Shown here: piece by piece, positions 9,499 to 16,341 of the stretch | How positions within the stretch are numbered: position 1 is the stretch's first letter | How the letters are laid out: each line of letters opens with the position of its first letter | Assembly: GCF_037963145.1 (NCBI RefSeq) | Contig: NZ_CP150144.1 | Coordinates: forward strand, 682,001-746,000 | Direction: 5' to 3' | From: Oceanobacillus sp. FSL K6-2867 | GTDB taxonomy: Bacteria > Bacillota > Bacilli > Bacillales > Amphibacillaceae | DNA length: 64,000 nucleotides | Notes under the pieces: generated by a model | Database searches by the model: none | Told to the model about the DNA's origin: nothing | The model's input: the letters and a program-made list of their open reading frames with translations, nothing else | Made by a program: the position numbers and the translations under genes

Positions 9499-9592
9499 AT
9501 GTTTTACCTCCAATCCTTCATCTATATCTATTTAAACATAAATTCAGCTTTTATTAAATGATTTTAGCCTAATCCTCCAGTCACAAAAGTGA

Positions 9593-10363
9593 TTATAAGT
9601 GTTTTTCAAACCACTTTACTGTTTCCAGTATAGCTGAACGACTTACTTTATGATTTTGATTTGGCTCTTTAATAAATTTTATGTTGTTTTTATTTTGGTA
9701 CACCGCATAGACCTCATCATAAAATGTGTATGAATGGTCAAATGGAACAACAGAATCAATTTCACCATGCCAAAATAATAATGGCCGGTCATTTAATTTC
9801 TCTGGCTGCTTCGATAAATCATATTTTTTCAGCTGTTCATAAAGGTTCTCAATCATTTCTTCTGTTACCGGCAAATTGCCCACTTTTTTAAAGCTCTCTA
9901 CTAATGTCTTTGCATAAGTGGTAATTTTGGGAGACCCCATTAAAATAGCGGCCGCTTTAATCCATGGATACTGGGTTAATGCTGCAGATGTTGTAATTCC
10001 TCCCATGCTTGTCCCAGCTACTCCAAAACGTCCGTCCAAAATTAAGTCTTTTTCTTCAAAGTATTTTTTAATTACAGCTAATTCCTTTACATTTTGCATA
10101 ACGATGTCCCAAAAAGAAACTTGCCTTTTCAATTTAGGGATATCCGGTTCTCTTTCCCCATGGTACATACTATCAGGCAATACTACTCTAAACCCTTTTT
10201 CAGCCAGTAAATATGCTAATGAAAGATTATGCTCTTTGGCACTTGTAAATCCATGAAAATAGGCAATAATCGGCAATGCCTCATTTTTCTTTTCTGCATC
10301 AACAACTACTAAGCTTGGTATTGTTTGAATTGTTTCTGTATAAATTCCAATCATGTATGTCAT
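9593..10363 (-). CDS. yitV: Alpha/beta hydrolase, YitV-type esterase
   Basis: Serine hydrolase of the dienelactone-hydrolase/BAAT-like fold, 256 aa. The nucleophile elbow is GTSMGG. The oxyanion strand YFHGFTSAKEH is N-terminal, a candidate acid lies in HGEIDSVVPF and the catalytic His in QNHKVSRS. No signal peptide. Substrate unknown. It precedes yitW in the same direction and is divergent from yitU, matching B. subtilis. The AGGAG site is only four bases from the first ATG; a second ATG three codons on is possible. Confidence 0.85.
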   Translation of the reverse strand: MTYMIGIYTETIQTIPSLVVVDAEKKNEALPIIAYFHGFTSAKEHNLSLAYLLAEKGFRVVLPDSMYHGEREPDIPKLKRQVSFWDIVMQNVKELAVIKKYFEEKDLILDGRFGVAGTSMGGITTSAALTQYPWIKAAAILMGSPKITTYAKTLVESFKKVGNLPVTEEMIENLYEQLKKYDLSKQPEKLNDRPLLFWHGEIDSVVPFDHSYTFYDEVYAVYQNKNNIKFIKEPNQNHKVSRSAILETVKWFEKHL

Positions 10364-10493
10364 TCCGCTCCTTCTCTGTATACTATGTTCTATTTTAAGG
10401 GTAAGCTTGAGCTTGTTGCAAATAATGTAAAGGAAAAATTACTTTACATATTTCGCTTTCCTCTATACACTAGTCACATACGAGGTGAATTTT

Positions 10494-11330
10494 ATGGAAA
10501 ATAAAAAACATTTAATTGCGTTGGATTTGGATGGTACACTCCTGACGAATAAACAAGAGATTAGTGCTCGAACGAAGCAAACGATTCAGACTGCCATGGA
10601 GGATGGGCATCTCGTTGTGATTTCTACTGGTAGACCACATCGTGCAAGTGTTCATTATTATAATGAACTTGGTTTAAATTCCCCCATGGTGAATTTCAAT
10701 GGTGCATTGATTCACCATCCTCAAGATCGCACATGGGACTATGCCATGCATACACCTATGCCGCTCAAAACCGCACATACAATAATTGATGCCTGCTATG
10801 ATCTGGAGGTTAATAACATACTGGCTGAAGTAATGGATGATGTTTATCTTGATAATTACAGCCAGGAAATCATCGATATTTTCCATCAAACACAAAAGGA
10901 TCGACCTTATATTATTGGAAGCATCAAGGATAAATTAAAAGAGAATCCAACTTCTGTTCTAATTTACCCGAAAAAAGACCATATTGAGTCATTGCGCAAT
11001 CATCTAGATGATTATCATGCTGAAATTATTGAGCACCGTCGATGGGGAGCACCTTGGAACATCATTGAAATCATTAAAAAAGGAATAAACAAAGCCGTTG
11101 GATTGCAAAAAATTGCTGATTATTACGGTATACCGAAAGAACGAATTATAGCGTTTGGTGATGAGGATAATGATTTAGAAATGATTGACTTTGCAGGTGT
11201 CGGGGTTGCGATGGGGAATGCAATTGATGAACTGAAGTCCGTTTCCAATTATCAAACCTTAACAAATGAACAAGATGGAATTGGAGTTTTTCTGGAGGAA
11301 TACCTGAAAATTAAGGTAAAGACAGTTTAA
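10494..11330 (+). CDS. yitU: Cof-type HAD phosphatase, YitU
   Basis: Haloacid-dehalogenase superfamily phosphatase, 278 aa. Motif I is DLDGTLL (nucleophile Asp near residue 10), motif II is VISTGRP, and motifs III/IV are the late Lys in KGINKAVGLQ and GDEDNDLEM. The long cap insertion is typical of the Cof/IIB subgroup, which acts on sugar phosphates or flavin precursors; the substrate is not determinable here. GAGGTG sets the start at MENKKHL; an earlier GTG lies inside that site. Confidence 0.9.
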   Translation: MENKKHLIALDLDGTLLTNKQEISARTKQTIQTAMEDGHLVVISTGRPHRASVHYYNELGLNSPMVNFNGALIHHPQDRTWDYAMHTPMPLKTAHTIIDACYDLEVNNILAEVMDDVYLDNYSQEIIDIFHQTQKDRPYIIGSIKDKLKENPTSVLIYPKKDHIESLRNHLDDYHAEIIEHRRWGAPWNIIEIIKKGINKAVGLQKIADYYGIPKERIIAFGDEDNDLEMIDFAGVGVAMGNAIDELKSVSNYQTLTNEQDGIGVFLEEYLKIKVKTV

Positions 11331-11379
11331 ACGCCAGTAGTTACCAGCTATATAAATTGAACTATTGTCCAAACTACTT

Positions 11380-11407
11380 AGTGAACGTATCATACGTTCA
11401 CTTTTGA
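11380..11407. terminator. Perfect 11-bp-arm palindrome after yitU
   Basis: AGTGAACGTAT, a single C, then ATACGTTCACT (11380-11402) followed by TTTGATTT. As RNA it would form an eight- to nine-pair stem with an ATCAT loop and short T run, so it may terminate yitU. The near-perfect DNA symmetry, 65 bases before the next gene's ribosome site, also fits an operator. Confidence 0.6.
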
Positions 11408-11466
11408 TTTGCTTTACTTTTAGCATCTGTTCGAGTGATTCGTTATTAACCAAGGAGGTTTTCGTC

Positions 11467-11616
11467 TTGGGCAAACGAAGTAAATCGAAGCGTTTCATTC
11501 ATCAGGGAGCCGCTTCTGTCAAAAAACATGCAGAAATTTTCACCTATCGTTCCACGTTATCGGATGAAGAACGAAAGCATGAAGAAGCAGACAATCACAA
11601 TCTAGGAGGGTTTTAG
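11467..11616 (+). CDS. Small basic hypothetical protein (49 aa)
   Basis: AAGGAGG is followed eight bases later by TTG, giving MGKRSKSKRFIHQG and a 49-residue, charged, soluble protein ending NHNLGGF. Its N terminus is strongly basic and its centre acidic. It resembles the small spore-associated proteins of Bacilli in size and composition, but I cannot assign a family. Its stop codon abuts the GTG of the DUF3813 gene, whose ribosome site lies inside this gene, so the two are co-translated. Confidence 0.72.
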   Translation: MGKRSKSKRFIHQGAASVKKHAEIFTYRSTLSDEERKHEEADNHNLGGF

Positions 11617-11811
11617 GTGCAAAACAACCTATTCCAGCAAGCTAAAGACGCAGTTTCAAACATGATGATGCAAGGTGGCAATGCTAACTCCCAAGATAAG
11701 CAAGCTGCACAAAATGCAATCCAAGCAGCTTACACCGAAGCTACACCTGAGGAACGTAATCAATTACAACAACTTGAACAGCAGTTGAAACAGCAAAATC
11801 AATTGCAGTAA
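11617..11811 (+). CDS. yitR: YitR-like DUF3813 protein
   Basis: A 64-aa Gln-rich helical protein (FQQAKDAVSNMMMQG at the N terminus, a coiled Q/L/E-rich C terminus ending KQQNQLQ). Family and synteny point to DUF3813/YitR of the yit region. Start GTG, six bases after AGGAGGG and directly following the TAG of the upstream gene. No signal peptide; function unknown. Confidence 0.78.
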   Translation: MQNNLFQQAKDAVSNMMMQGGNANSQDKQAAQNAIQAAYTEATPEERNQLQQLEQQLKQQNQLQ

Positions 11812-11861
11812 TGATTCTTTAAGCAATCTCTAATTCATCTAATGATGATGCTGGTTTGCTG

Positions 11862-11897
11862 AAAAAAATCTCCTCGTCCATCGGGGGGATTTTTTTA
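11862..11897. terminator. Terminator after yitR
   Basis: AAAAAAATCTCC and GGGGGATTTTTTT arms with a short loop; symmetric A and T runs allow function in both directions. Confidence 0.85.
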
Positions 11898-12014
11898 TTT
11901 ATGCTGTATCCACATTTTAACTGTTGAAATTCATCTGGGTCATAAGTATCTTTCTTTTTTTTTATACGTATTTCTGCTACTATATAGACAAGTATGTTTA
12001 GGAGGGATTTTATT

Positions 12015-12278
12015 ATGGGAGTTCGCATAGAAGCTACACCTAACCCCAATGCGATGAAATTTACTACTGATAAGCTAATCTTTGAAGGTACAAATAGCGT
12101 TTCCGTTATGCCAGGCAATACAAGCGAATACGATATTTTAAATGATTTGATGAAACTTGAAGAAGTAGATAATGTATTTGGCTACCAAAATTTCATCACT
12201 GTCAATAAACAATTTGATGCTGAGTGGGATGCTGTTAATCCAAAAGTACTTGAAGTTTTTGAAAAGCACGGTTATTAA
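12015..12278 (+). CDS. Nfu N-terminal-domain (scaffold) protein
   Basis: An 87-aa protein opening with MGVRIEATPNPNAMKF, the hallmark of the Nfu_N domain found at the N terminus of mitochondrial-type NifU-like scaffolds. The C-terminal CxxC Nfu domain that binds the Fe-S cluster is absent, so it is a stand-alone N domain. These occur in Bacilli, and the role is probably in Fe-S protein maturation or a partner interaction. GGAGGG precedes ATG by eight bases. Confidence 0.85.
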   Translation: MGVRIEATPNPNAMKFTTDKLIFEGTNSVSVMPGNTSEYDILNDLMKLEEVDNVFGYQNFITVNKQFDAEWDAVNPKVLEVFEKHGY

Positions 12279-12288
12279 GTACATAAAG

Positions 12289-12329
12289 CAAGAGGTTAAC
12301 CATGGTAAACTGGTTAACCTCTTGTTTTT
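12289..12329 (+). terminator. Strong terminator after the Nfu_N gene
   Basis: CAAGAGGTTAACCA and TGGTTAACCTCTTG are perfect 14-base arms with an eight-base loop, followed by TTTTTAT. Confidence 0.95.
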
Positions 12330-12345
12330 ATATTGCATACACATG

Positions 12346-12732
12346 TTATTCCTTTTTTATATCAACTGGAATATAGTTCGGATTTACAATTTCGCCGTCT
12401 TTATTTTTACCATATAACATCAAAATTGGTGGATCATTACTTTCAATCATAGCATTGGAAAGCTGTTCTTTAATTTCAAACTTTCCCCAATCTCCTGATT
12501 CTTGAGGGGCAGAAATTCGCCTTTCTTCAAAAATTTGCTTGTCCCCCTGCTCAATAATATAGAAGAACTCACCCTCTGCTGCAATAACCTCACCAGTTAG
12601 CACAAATTCATTCCCTTTTGATACAATATCAATATTTTGAAATACGACTGAATTAGTATTTTCCACTGCTGGATTATCATCTCCACATGCCGCCAGCAGA
12701 AAGACTATAGTTGCAAGCATAAAATATCTCAT
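12346..12732 (-). CDS. Lipoprotein with Gmad2-like immunoglobulin-fold domain
   Basis: A 128-aa lipoprotein: short leader, lipobox LLAAC with Cys at residue 16, then an acidic linker. The remainder has the Gmad2-like pattern: a G-x-F-x-L-x-G-E-V strand near residue 41 and a SGDWGKFEI strand near residue 81. Gmad2 domains occur in Bacillus spore-germination proteins. B. subtilis has ipi between yitT and yitU; this protein holds a similar place but does not look like the BsuPI inhibitor to me. It follows yitT by 14 bases and is probably co-transcribed. Confidence 0.72.
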   Translation of the reverse strand: MRYFMLATIVFLLAACGDDNPAVENTNSVVFQNIDIVSKGNEFVLTGEVIAAEGEFFYIIEQGDKQIFEERRISAPQESGDWGKFEIKEQLSNAMIESNDPPILMLYGKNKDGEIVNPNYIPVDIKKE

Positions 12733-12746
12733 ATATCATTCTCCTA

Positions 12747-13589
12747 TCAATCACGTCTGAAAGAACCAAATACACCTGCTGTTTCCACCACATTTGTAAA
12801 CGCAGTTGGGTCAACTTCATTTATTATTTTTTCCAAATCATATAACTCATAACGTGTAATGACAAGATACATTACACTTTTATCTGTTTTTGTATAAGCA
12901 CCCTTTGCAGGTAAAATTGTTATACCCCTAATCATTTTCCGATGAATTGCTTCCTGCAATTCATCTGCTTTTAATGTCACTATCCATGCAGTAACTTTCT
13001 CATGGCGTGTATGAATGGCATCAATTACCCGAGTTGATACATATAATGTAACCATTGTATACAATGCATTCTCTGGTTCGTATAAGATTCCAGCAAATAA
13101 AATAATGACAGCATTCATTATTAAAAAATAATTACCAATCGGCTTATCCTTCAAGCGTGATAAAATCATTGCTACAATATCCATTCCTCCAGTAGAGGCA
13201 CCGATTTTCAGTGTAATACCGACTCCAACACCACCAATAACTCCTCCAAATGCTGCATTTAATATAATATCACTGGATAGCCCGATTACAGGGATAACCT
13301 CTAAGAAAAGCGTTGAAAAAAATACAGAAATAATGCTGTAAATCGTAAACCCTTTTCCAACTTTATACCAGCCCAAAAGTAAAACCGGTATGTTAAGCAA
13401 GAAAAGCAAAATCCCTGTACTGACACCTATTCCAATAAAATCATTAAAAACACTTGATAATAGCTGTGCAGCTCCAGTAAATCCACTTGCATATACATTA
13501 GCTCCGATTAAGAAAAAGTTTAACGAAATCGCATTTAATAACGCTCCAAATATTACAACTACAATACGCTTCGCTTCCATCATAAACAT
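12747..13589 (-). CDS. yitT: YitT family membrane protein (DUF161/DUF2179)
   Basis: A 280-aa protein with five or six membrane helices (residues about 7-200) containing the family's GAxxGGxGxGI motif (FGGVIGGVGVGITLKIGAS) and a C-terminal cytoplasmic DUF2179 domain (residues about 215-275). No transport substrate is established for the family. GAGGAGG lies 13 bases before this ATG, which is long; nearby in-frame ATGs at codons 3 and 4 are no better. First gene of a two-gene unit with the lipoprotein. Confidence 0.87.
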   Translation of the reverse strand: MFMMEAKRIVVVIFGALLNAISLNFFLIGANVYASGFTGAAQLLSSVFNDFIGIGVSTGILLFLLNIPVLLLGWYKVGKGFTIYSIISVFFSTLFLEVIPVIGLSSDIILNAAFGGVIGGVGVGITLKIGASTGGMDIVAMILSRLKDKPIGNYFLIMNAVIILFAGILYEPENALYTMVTLYVSTRVIDAIHTRHEKVTAWIVTLKADELQEAIHRKMIRGITILPAKGAYTKTDKSVMYLVITRYELYDLEKIINEVDPTAFTNVVETAGVFGSFRRD

Positions 13590-13756
13590 AGCAGTACTTC
13601 AACCTCCTCTAAAATATAGTTCGTACACCTTATCGTTACTAACTGCCGGTGTGAAATTTGTAGATAATTCTAACTATTGCTGGATTATATTTTGACTAAA
13701 GCACTAGATAGCTATAAACTAGACATAGAAAGAAATCAGATTGTAGGTGAAAAAAA

Positions 13757-14623
13757 ATGACAATACAAATTCTCGCTGACTCAGCAAGTGATTTATCATT
13801 GAAACATTATAACGAATTTAACATCGAAATGGTATCATTAACCGTTCATTTAGAAGAAAAAGAATATGAAGACGGAAAAACCATTGACCCAAAAAGTGTC
13901 TATAACGCAATGAGAGATGGGAAATCTCCGAAAACTTCTCAAGTCTCTCCGCAAACATTTAAATCTGTCTTCACAAGCTTTGCAAAAGCAAATAAACCTC
14001 TTGTTTACATTGCTTTCTCTTCCGCCCTATCAGGAACCTATCAAACCGCCAAAATGATGGAACAGGAAGTAAAGGAAGAGTACCCAGATGCGCCAATTTA
14101 TATTATTGATACAAAATGCGCTTCAATTGGATATGGCCTTGTTGTCTTATATGCTGCAAAGCTTGCACAAAATGGTGCCTGTCTAGAAGAAATTATCGAA
14201 GCTGCAACCTACCAGGCTGAACATATGGAGCATATCTTTACGGTAGATGATTTAGAATATTTATATCGTGGTGGACGGGTCAGCAAAACTGCAGCATTTG
14301 TCGGTACATTGCTTAAAATCAAGCCATTACTCCATGTTGAGGGCGGTAAGTTAATACCACTTGAAAAAATTAGAGGCTCTAAAAAAGTACTTGGCAGAAT
14401 GCTTGAACTTATGGAAGAACGCGGGACTGATTTTCAAAATCAAACAATCGGCATTAGTCATGGAGATGCCCTGGAAACTGCTGAAAAGCTCGCTTCGATG
14501 ATTAGTGAAAAATTTGGTGTAAAAAGAGAAAACATTCTTATTGAAATGGTCGGTTCAGCAATTGGCTCTCATTCAGGACCTGGAACAATCGCACTATTCT
14601 TCTCAAACAAACCAACTAAATAA
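13757..14623 (+). CDS. yitS: DegV family fatty-acid-binding protein (YitS)
   Basis: A 288-aa DegV/EDD-fold protein. Diagnostic segments are DSASDLS near residue 8, SSALSGTYQTA around residue 95 and GSAIGSHSGPGTIALFF at the C terminus, which form the fatty-acid pocket. DegV proteins act as FakB-type carriers presenting fatty acids to the kinase FakA. TAGGTG lies eight bases from ATG. Divergent from yitT, the same neighbours as yitS in B. subtilis. Confidence 0.9.
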   Translation: MTIQILADSASDLSLKHYNEFNIEMVSLTVHLEEKEYEDGKTIDPKSVYNAMRDGKSPKTSQVSPQTFKSVFTSFAKANKPLVYIAFSSALSGTYQTAKMMEQEVKEEYPDAPIYIIDTKCASIGYGLVVLYAAKLAQNGACLEEIIEAATYQAEHMEHIFTVDDLEYLYRGGRVSKTAAFVGTLLKIKPLLHVEGGKLIPLEKIRGSKKVLGRMLELMEERGTDFQNQTIGISHGDALETAEKLASMISEKFGVKRENILIEMVGSAIGSHSGPGTIALFFSNKPTK

Positions 14624-14632
14624 CTTTCTCTT

Positions 14633-14665
14633 GCCTGCTCCTGATAAATTGGACAGGCTTTTTTT
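14633..14665 (+). terminator. Terminator after yitS
   Basis: GCCTG and CAGGC arms around a 16-base loop containing an extra TCC/GGA pairing, then seven T. Confidence 0.85.
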
Positions 14666-14730
14666 ATTTACCCTAAATTGGTGAGTTTAAAATATAAAAT
14701 TCAAAATAATTACTGAGGTATGTGTAAGCC

Positions 14731-14869
14731 TGAGTGTCCGGGATCACTTCGCGCGGATGCGCACCTTAGGGAACAGCTTCAGCTTCTCCGGAAGAAAACC
14801 TTCCTACGTGTCTTCAGACACGTGCTGTTCCCGCTGGAGTCATCACCCTACGCTCACCCGGACTGGTTA
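14731..14869. repeat. Interspersed structured repeat, family A, copy 1
   Basis: About 139 bases, GC-rich relative to its surroundings, sharing many blocks in the same order with 30493-30624: GGATC, CTTCAGC(T/C)TCTCCGGAAG, TCTTCAGACACG(T/G)GCTGTTCCC, CTACGCTCACCC and GACTGGTTA. Self-complementary segments GGGAACAGC/GCTGTTCCC (14769-14777 and 14824-14832) and ACGTGTC/GACACGT make a nested hairpin. This matches a repeat type common between genes in Bacillaceae. Confidence 0.88.
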
Positions 14870-14990
14870 GAATACAATACTGTATTTATTTTTTAATCCA
14901 TATCATTTATAGTGACCAATGATACGATAACCCATCAGCAAAGCTTTCTAAAGTAACCGGCCGAAATGAAAAAATAGTATGAATGAACTT

Positions 14991-15029
14991 CCTCCATCAT
15001 ATGAATGTATAAATAACTTATGATGGAGG
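14991..15029 (+). promoter_or_regulatory. Hairpin covering the ribosome site of the 65-aa gene
   Basis: CCTCCATCATA (14991-15001) is the exact reverse complement of TATGATGGAGG (15019-15029), and the right arm contains the GGAGG ribosome site of the gene starting at 15036. Folding would block translation. No long T run follows, so it is not a clear terminator. Confidence 0.65.
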
Positions 15030-15035
15030 TTTTCC

Positions 15036-15233
15036 ATGATTAATGAATTATTGGACGCGTTTGAGATGGAACACAAATTTGCCCCTCAAACAATTGATAA
15101 TTTATTAGACTATTGCCAGAAAAAATATATCCATGGCGAAATAGACCTTAAAACATATCGCAAATTTTATAATTGCTTACATGAAAAAGGTGCTGTTTCT
15201 GCACATGAGCTCTCAATCGAGAGTAAAATTTAA
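15036..15233 (+). CDS. YppF-like small protein (65 aa)
   Basis: A soluble 65-aa protein with two or three predicted helices (INELLDAFEMEH, TIDNLLDYCQKKYIHGEI, LKTYRKFYNCLHEKGA). The pattern NLLDY-x5-YI-x6-YR and the ...EKGAV end resemble the YppF family of Bacillus, but this is recognition by pattern only. GGAGG lies seven bases from ATG and is part of an 11-pair hairpin, suggesting translational control. Function unknown. Confidence 0.7.
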   Translation: MINELLDAFEMEHKFAPQTIDNLLDYCQKKYIHGEIDLKTYRKFYNCLHEKGAVSAHELSIESKI

Positions 15234-15287
15234 ACGTATTACATTGCCTGTGCCTTCTCTCCTCGGGTCTTCCTAATCTTTTTCCAT

Positions 15288-15313
15288 GATTGAAATTTAT
15301 CGATCCCGGGTAC
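15288..15313 (+). promoter_or_regulatory. Sigma-B-like promoter of the SDR gene
   Basis: GATTGA at 15288-15293, 14 bases, then GGGTAC at 15308-15313. Compared with the sigma-B consensus GTTTAA-N12-15-GGGTAT, the -10 box matches five of six and the -35 box four of six. It lies about 20 bases before the ribosome site of a gene whose B. subtilis relatives are general-stress proteins. Confidence 0.6.
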
Positions 15314-15350
15314 ATTGTTAATAAGCGATTTTCAAGGAGGACCTATTATT

Positions 15351-16223
15351 ATGGATATGGAACAAAAAAACGGAACACAAACACCACCTGCACAAATACA
15401 GCATAAACAGCCAGGAATAGAAGCAAAAATGAAACCAGAGCCAGCATATATTCGAAATAATTACAAAGGCAGTGATAAATTAAAGGATAAGGTTGCCATT
15501 ATTACTGGCGGAGACAGTGGTATTGGAAGATCTGCAAGTGTCCACTTTGCAAGGGAAGGTGCATCTGTCGCTATTATCTATCTGGATGAACATGAGGATG
15601 CGAATGATACAAAAAGACTGGTTGAAAATGAAGGTCAGAAATGCATTTTAATTAGCGGCGATATTGGAAATCAATCCTTTTGTGAGGCCGCTGTTACAGA
15701 GGTTTTAGATACATTCGGAAAAATTGATATATTAGTAAATAATGCTGCTGAACAGCACATACAAAACAGCATCATGGGTATTACGAGTGAACAGCTGGAA
15801 AAAACATTCCGCACAAATATTTTCAGTATGTTTTATTTGACAAAAGCTGTATTACCGAACCTGAAAGCAGGCAGCAGCATTATTAATACATCCTCCGTTA
15901 CTGCATACAAAGGGAATGTAGATTTAATTGATTATTCGGCTACAAAGGGAGCAATTACTTCCTTTACCCGTTCACTTTCCGGATCTCTTGTAGATAAAGG
16001 CATTCGGGTAAATGGTATTGCGCCGGGACCAATTTGGACACCATTAATCCCAGCATCTTTTACAGAGGAAAAAGTAAGTAATTTCGGTGCAGATACACCA
16101 ATGAAACGCCCTGGGCAGCCGCAGGAATTAGGACCAGCATATGTCTATCTGGCAAGTGAAGATGCAAGCTATATTACTGGTCAAATGATTCATATTAATG
16201 GCGGTACAATTCTGAATGGATAA
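15351..16223 (+). CDS. Short-chain dehydrogenase/reductase, general-stress (Gsp39/YdaD) type
   Basis: NAD(P)-dependent SDR, 290 aa. An N-terminal extension of about 45 residues rich in Gln/Pro precedes the Rossmann fold, a feature of the YdaD/YhxC/YhdF group. Motifs: TGGDSGIGR (coenzyme), NNAAEQ, catalytic Ser in NTSSVTAY, YSATK (Tyr and Lys), and the C-terminal TGQMIHINGG. AAGGAGG precedes the first ATG by ten bases. A sigma-B-like promoter upstream agrees with a stress role; substrate unknown. Confidence 0.9.
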   Translation: MDMEQKNGTQTPPAQIQHKQPGIEAKMKPEPAYIRNNYKGSDKLKDKVAIITGGDSGIGRSASVHFAREGASVAIIYLDEHEDANDTKRLVENEGQKCILISGDIGNQSFCEAAVTEVLDTFGKIDILVNNAAEQHIQNSIMGITSEQLEKTFRTNIFSMFYLTKAVLPNLKAGSSIINTSSVTAYKGNVDLIDYSATKGAITSFTRSLSGSLVDKGIRVNGIAPGPIWTPLIPASFTEEKVSNFGADTPMKRPGQPQELGPAYVYLASEDASYITGQMIHINGGTILNG

Positions 16224-16297
16224 TTAGAGAACTTGCCATCACATAGATTTTTTTAGGTAGCGTTCTTTGCTTTCTTATTTGCCAAACAAAATAGATG

Positions 16298-16336
16298 AAG
16301 GCTCCGCAGAAATATCCTTCGCTTCTGGAGAGCCTT
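16298..16336 (-). terminator. Terminator of the GH13 gene
   Basis: AAGGCTC and GAGCCTT arms with an inner CGCAGAA/TTCTG stem, six bases past the stop codon on the minus strand, followed by a moderately T-rich stretch. Confidence 0.75.
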
Positions 16337-16341
16337 CCTTC

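Larger units (their letters stand above)
14664..15035. other. Intergenic region carrying a repeat element and a hairpin
   Basis: The 372 bases between yitS and the 65-aa gene contain repeat copy A1 (14731-14869) and a hairpin that covers the downstream ribosome site (14991-15029). I see no gene. Confidence 0.7.

Noticed and set aside
11819..12118. Minus-strand frame over the Nfu_N gene
   Set aside because: It overlaps the terminator and the Nfu_N gene and has no family resemblance.
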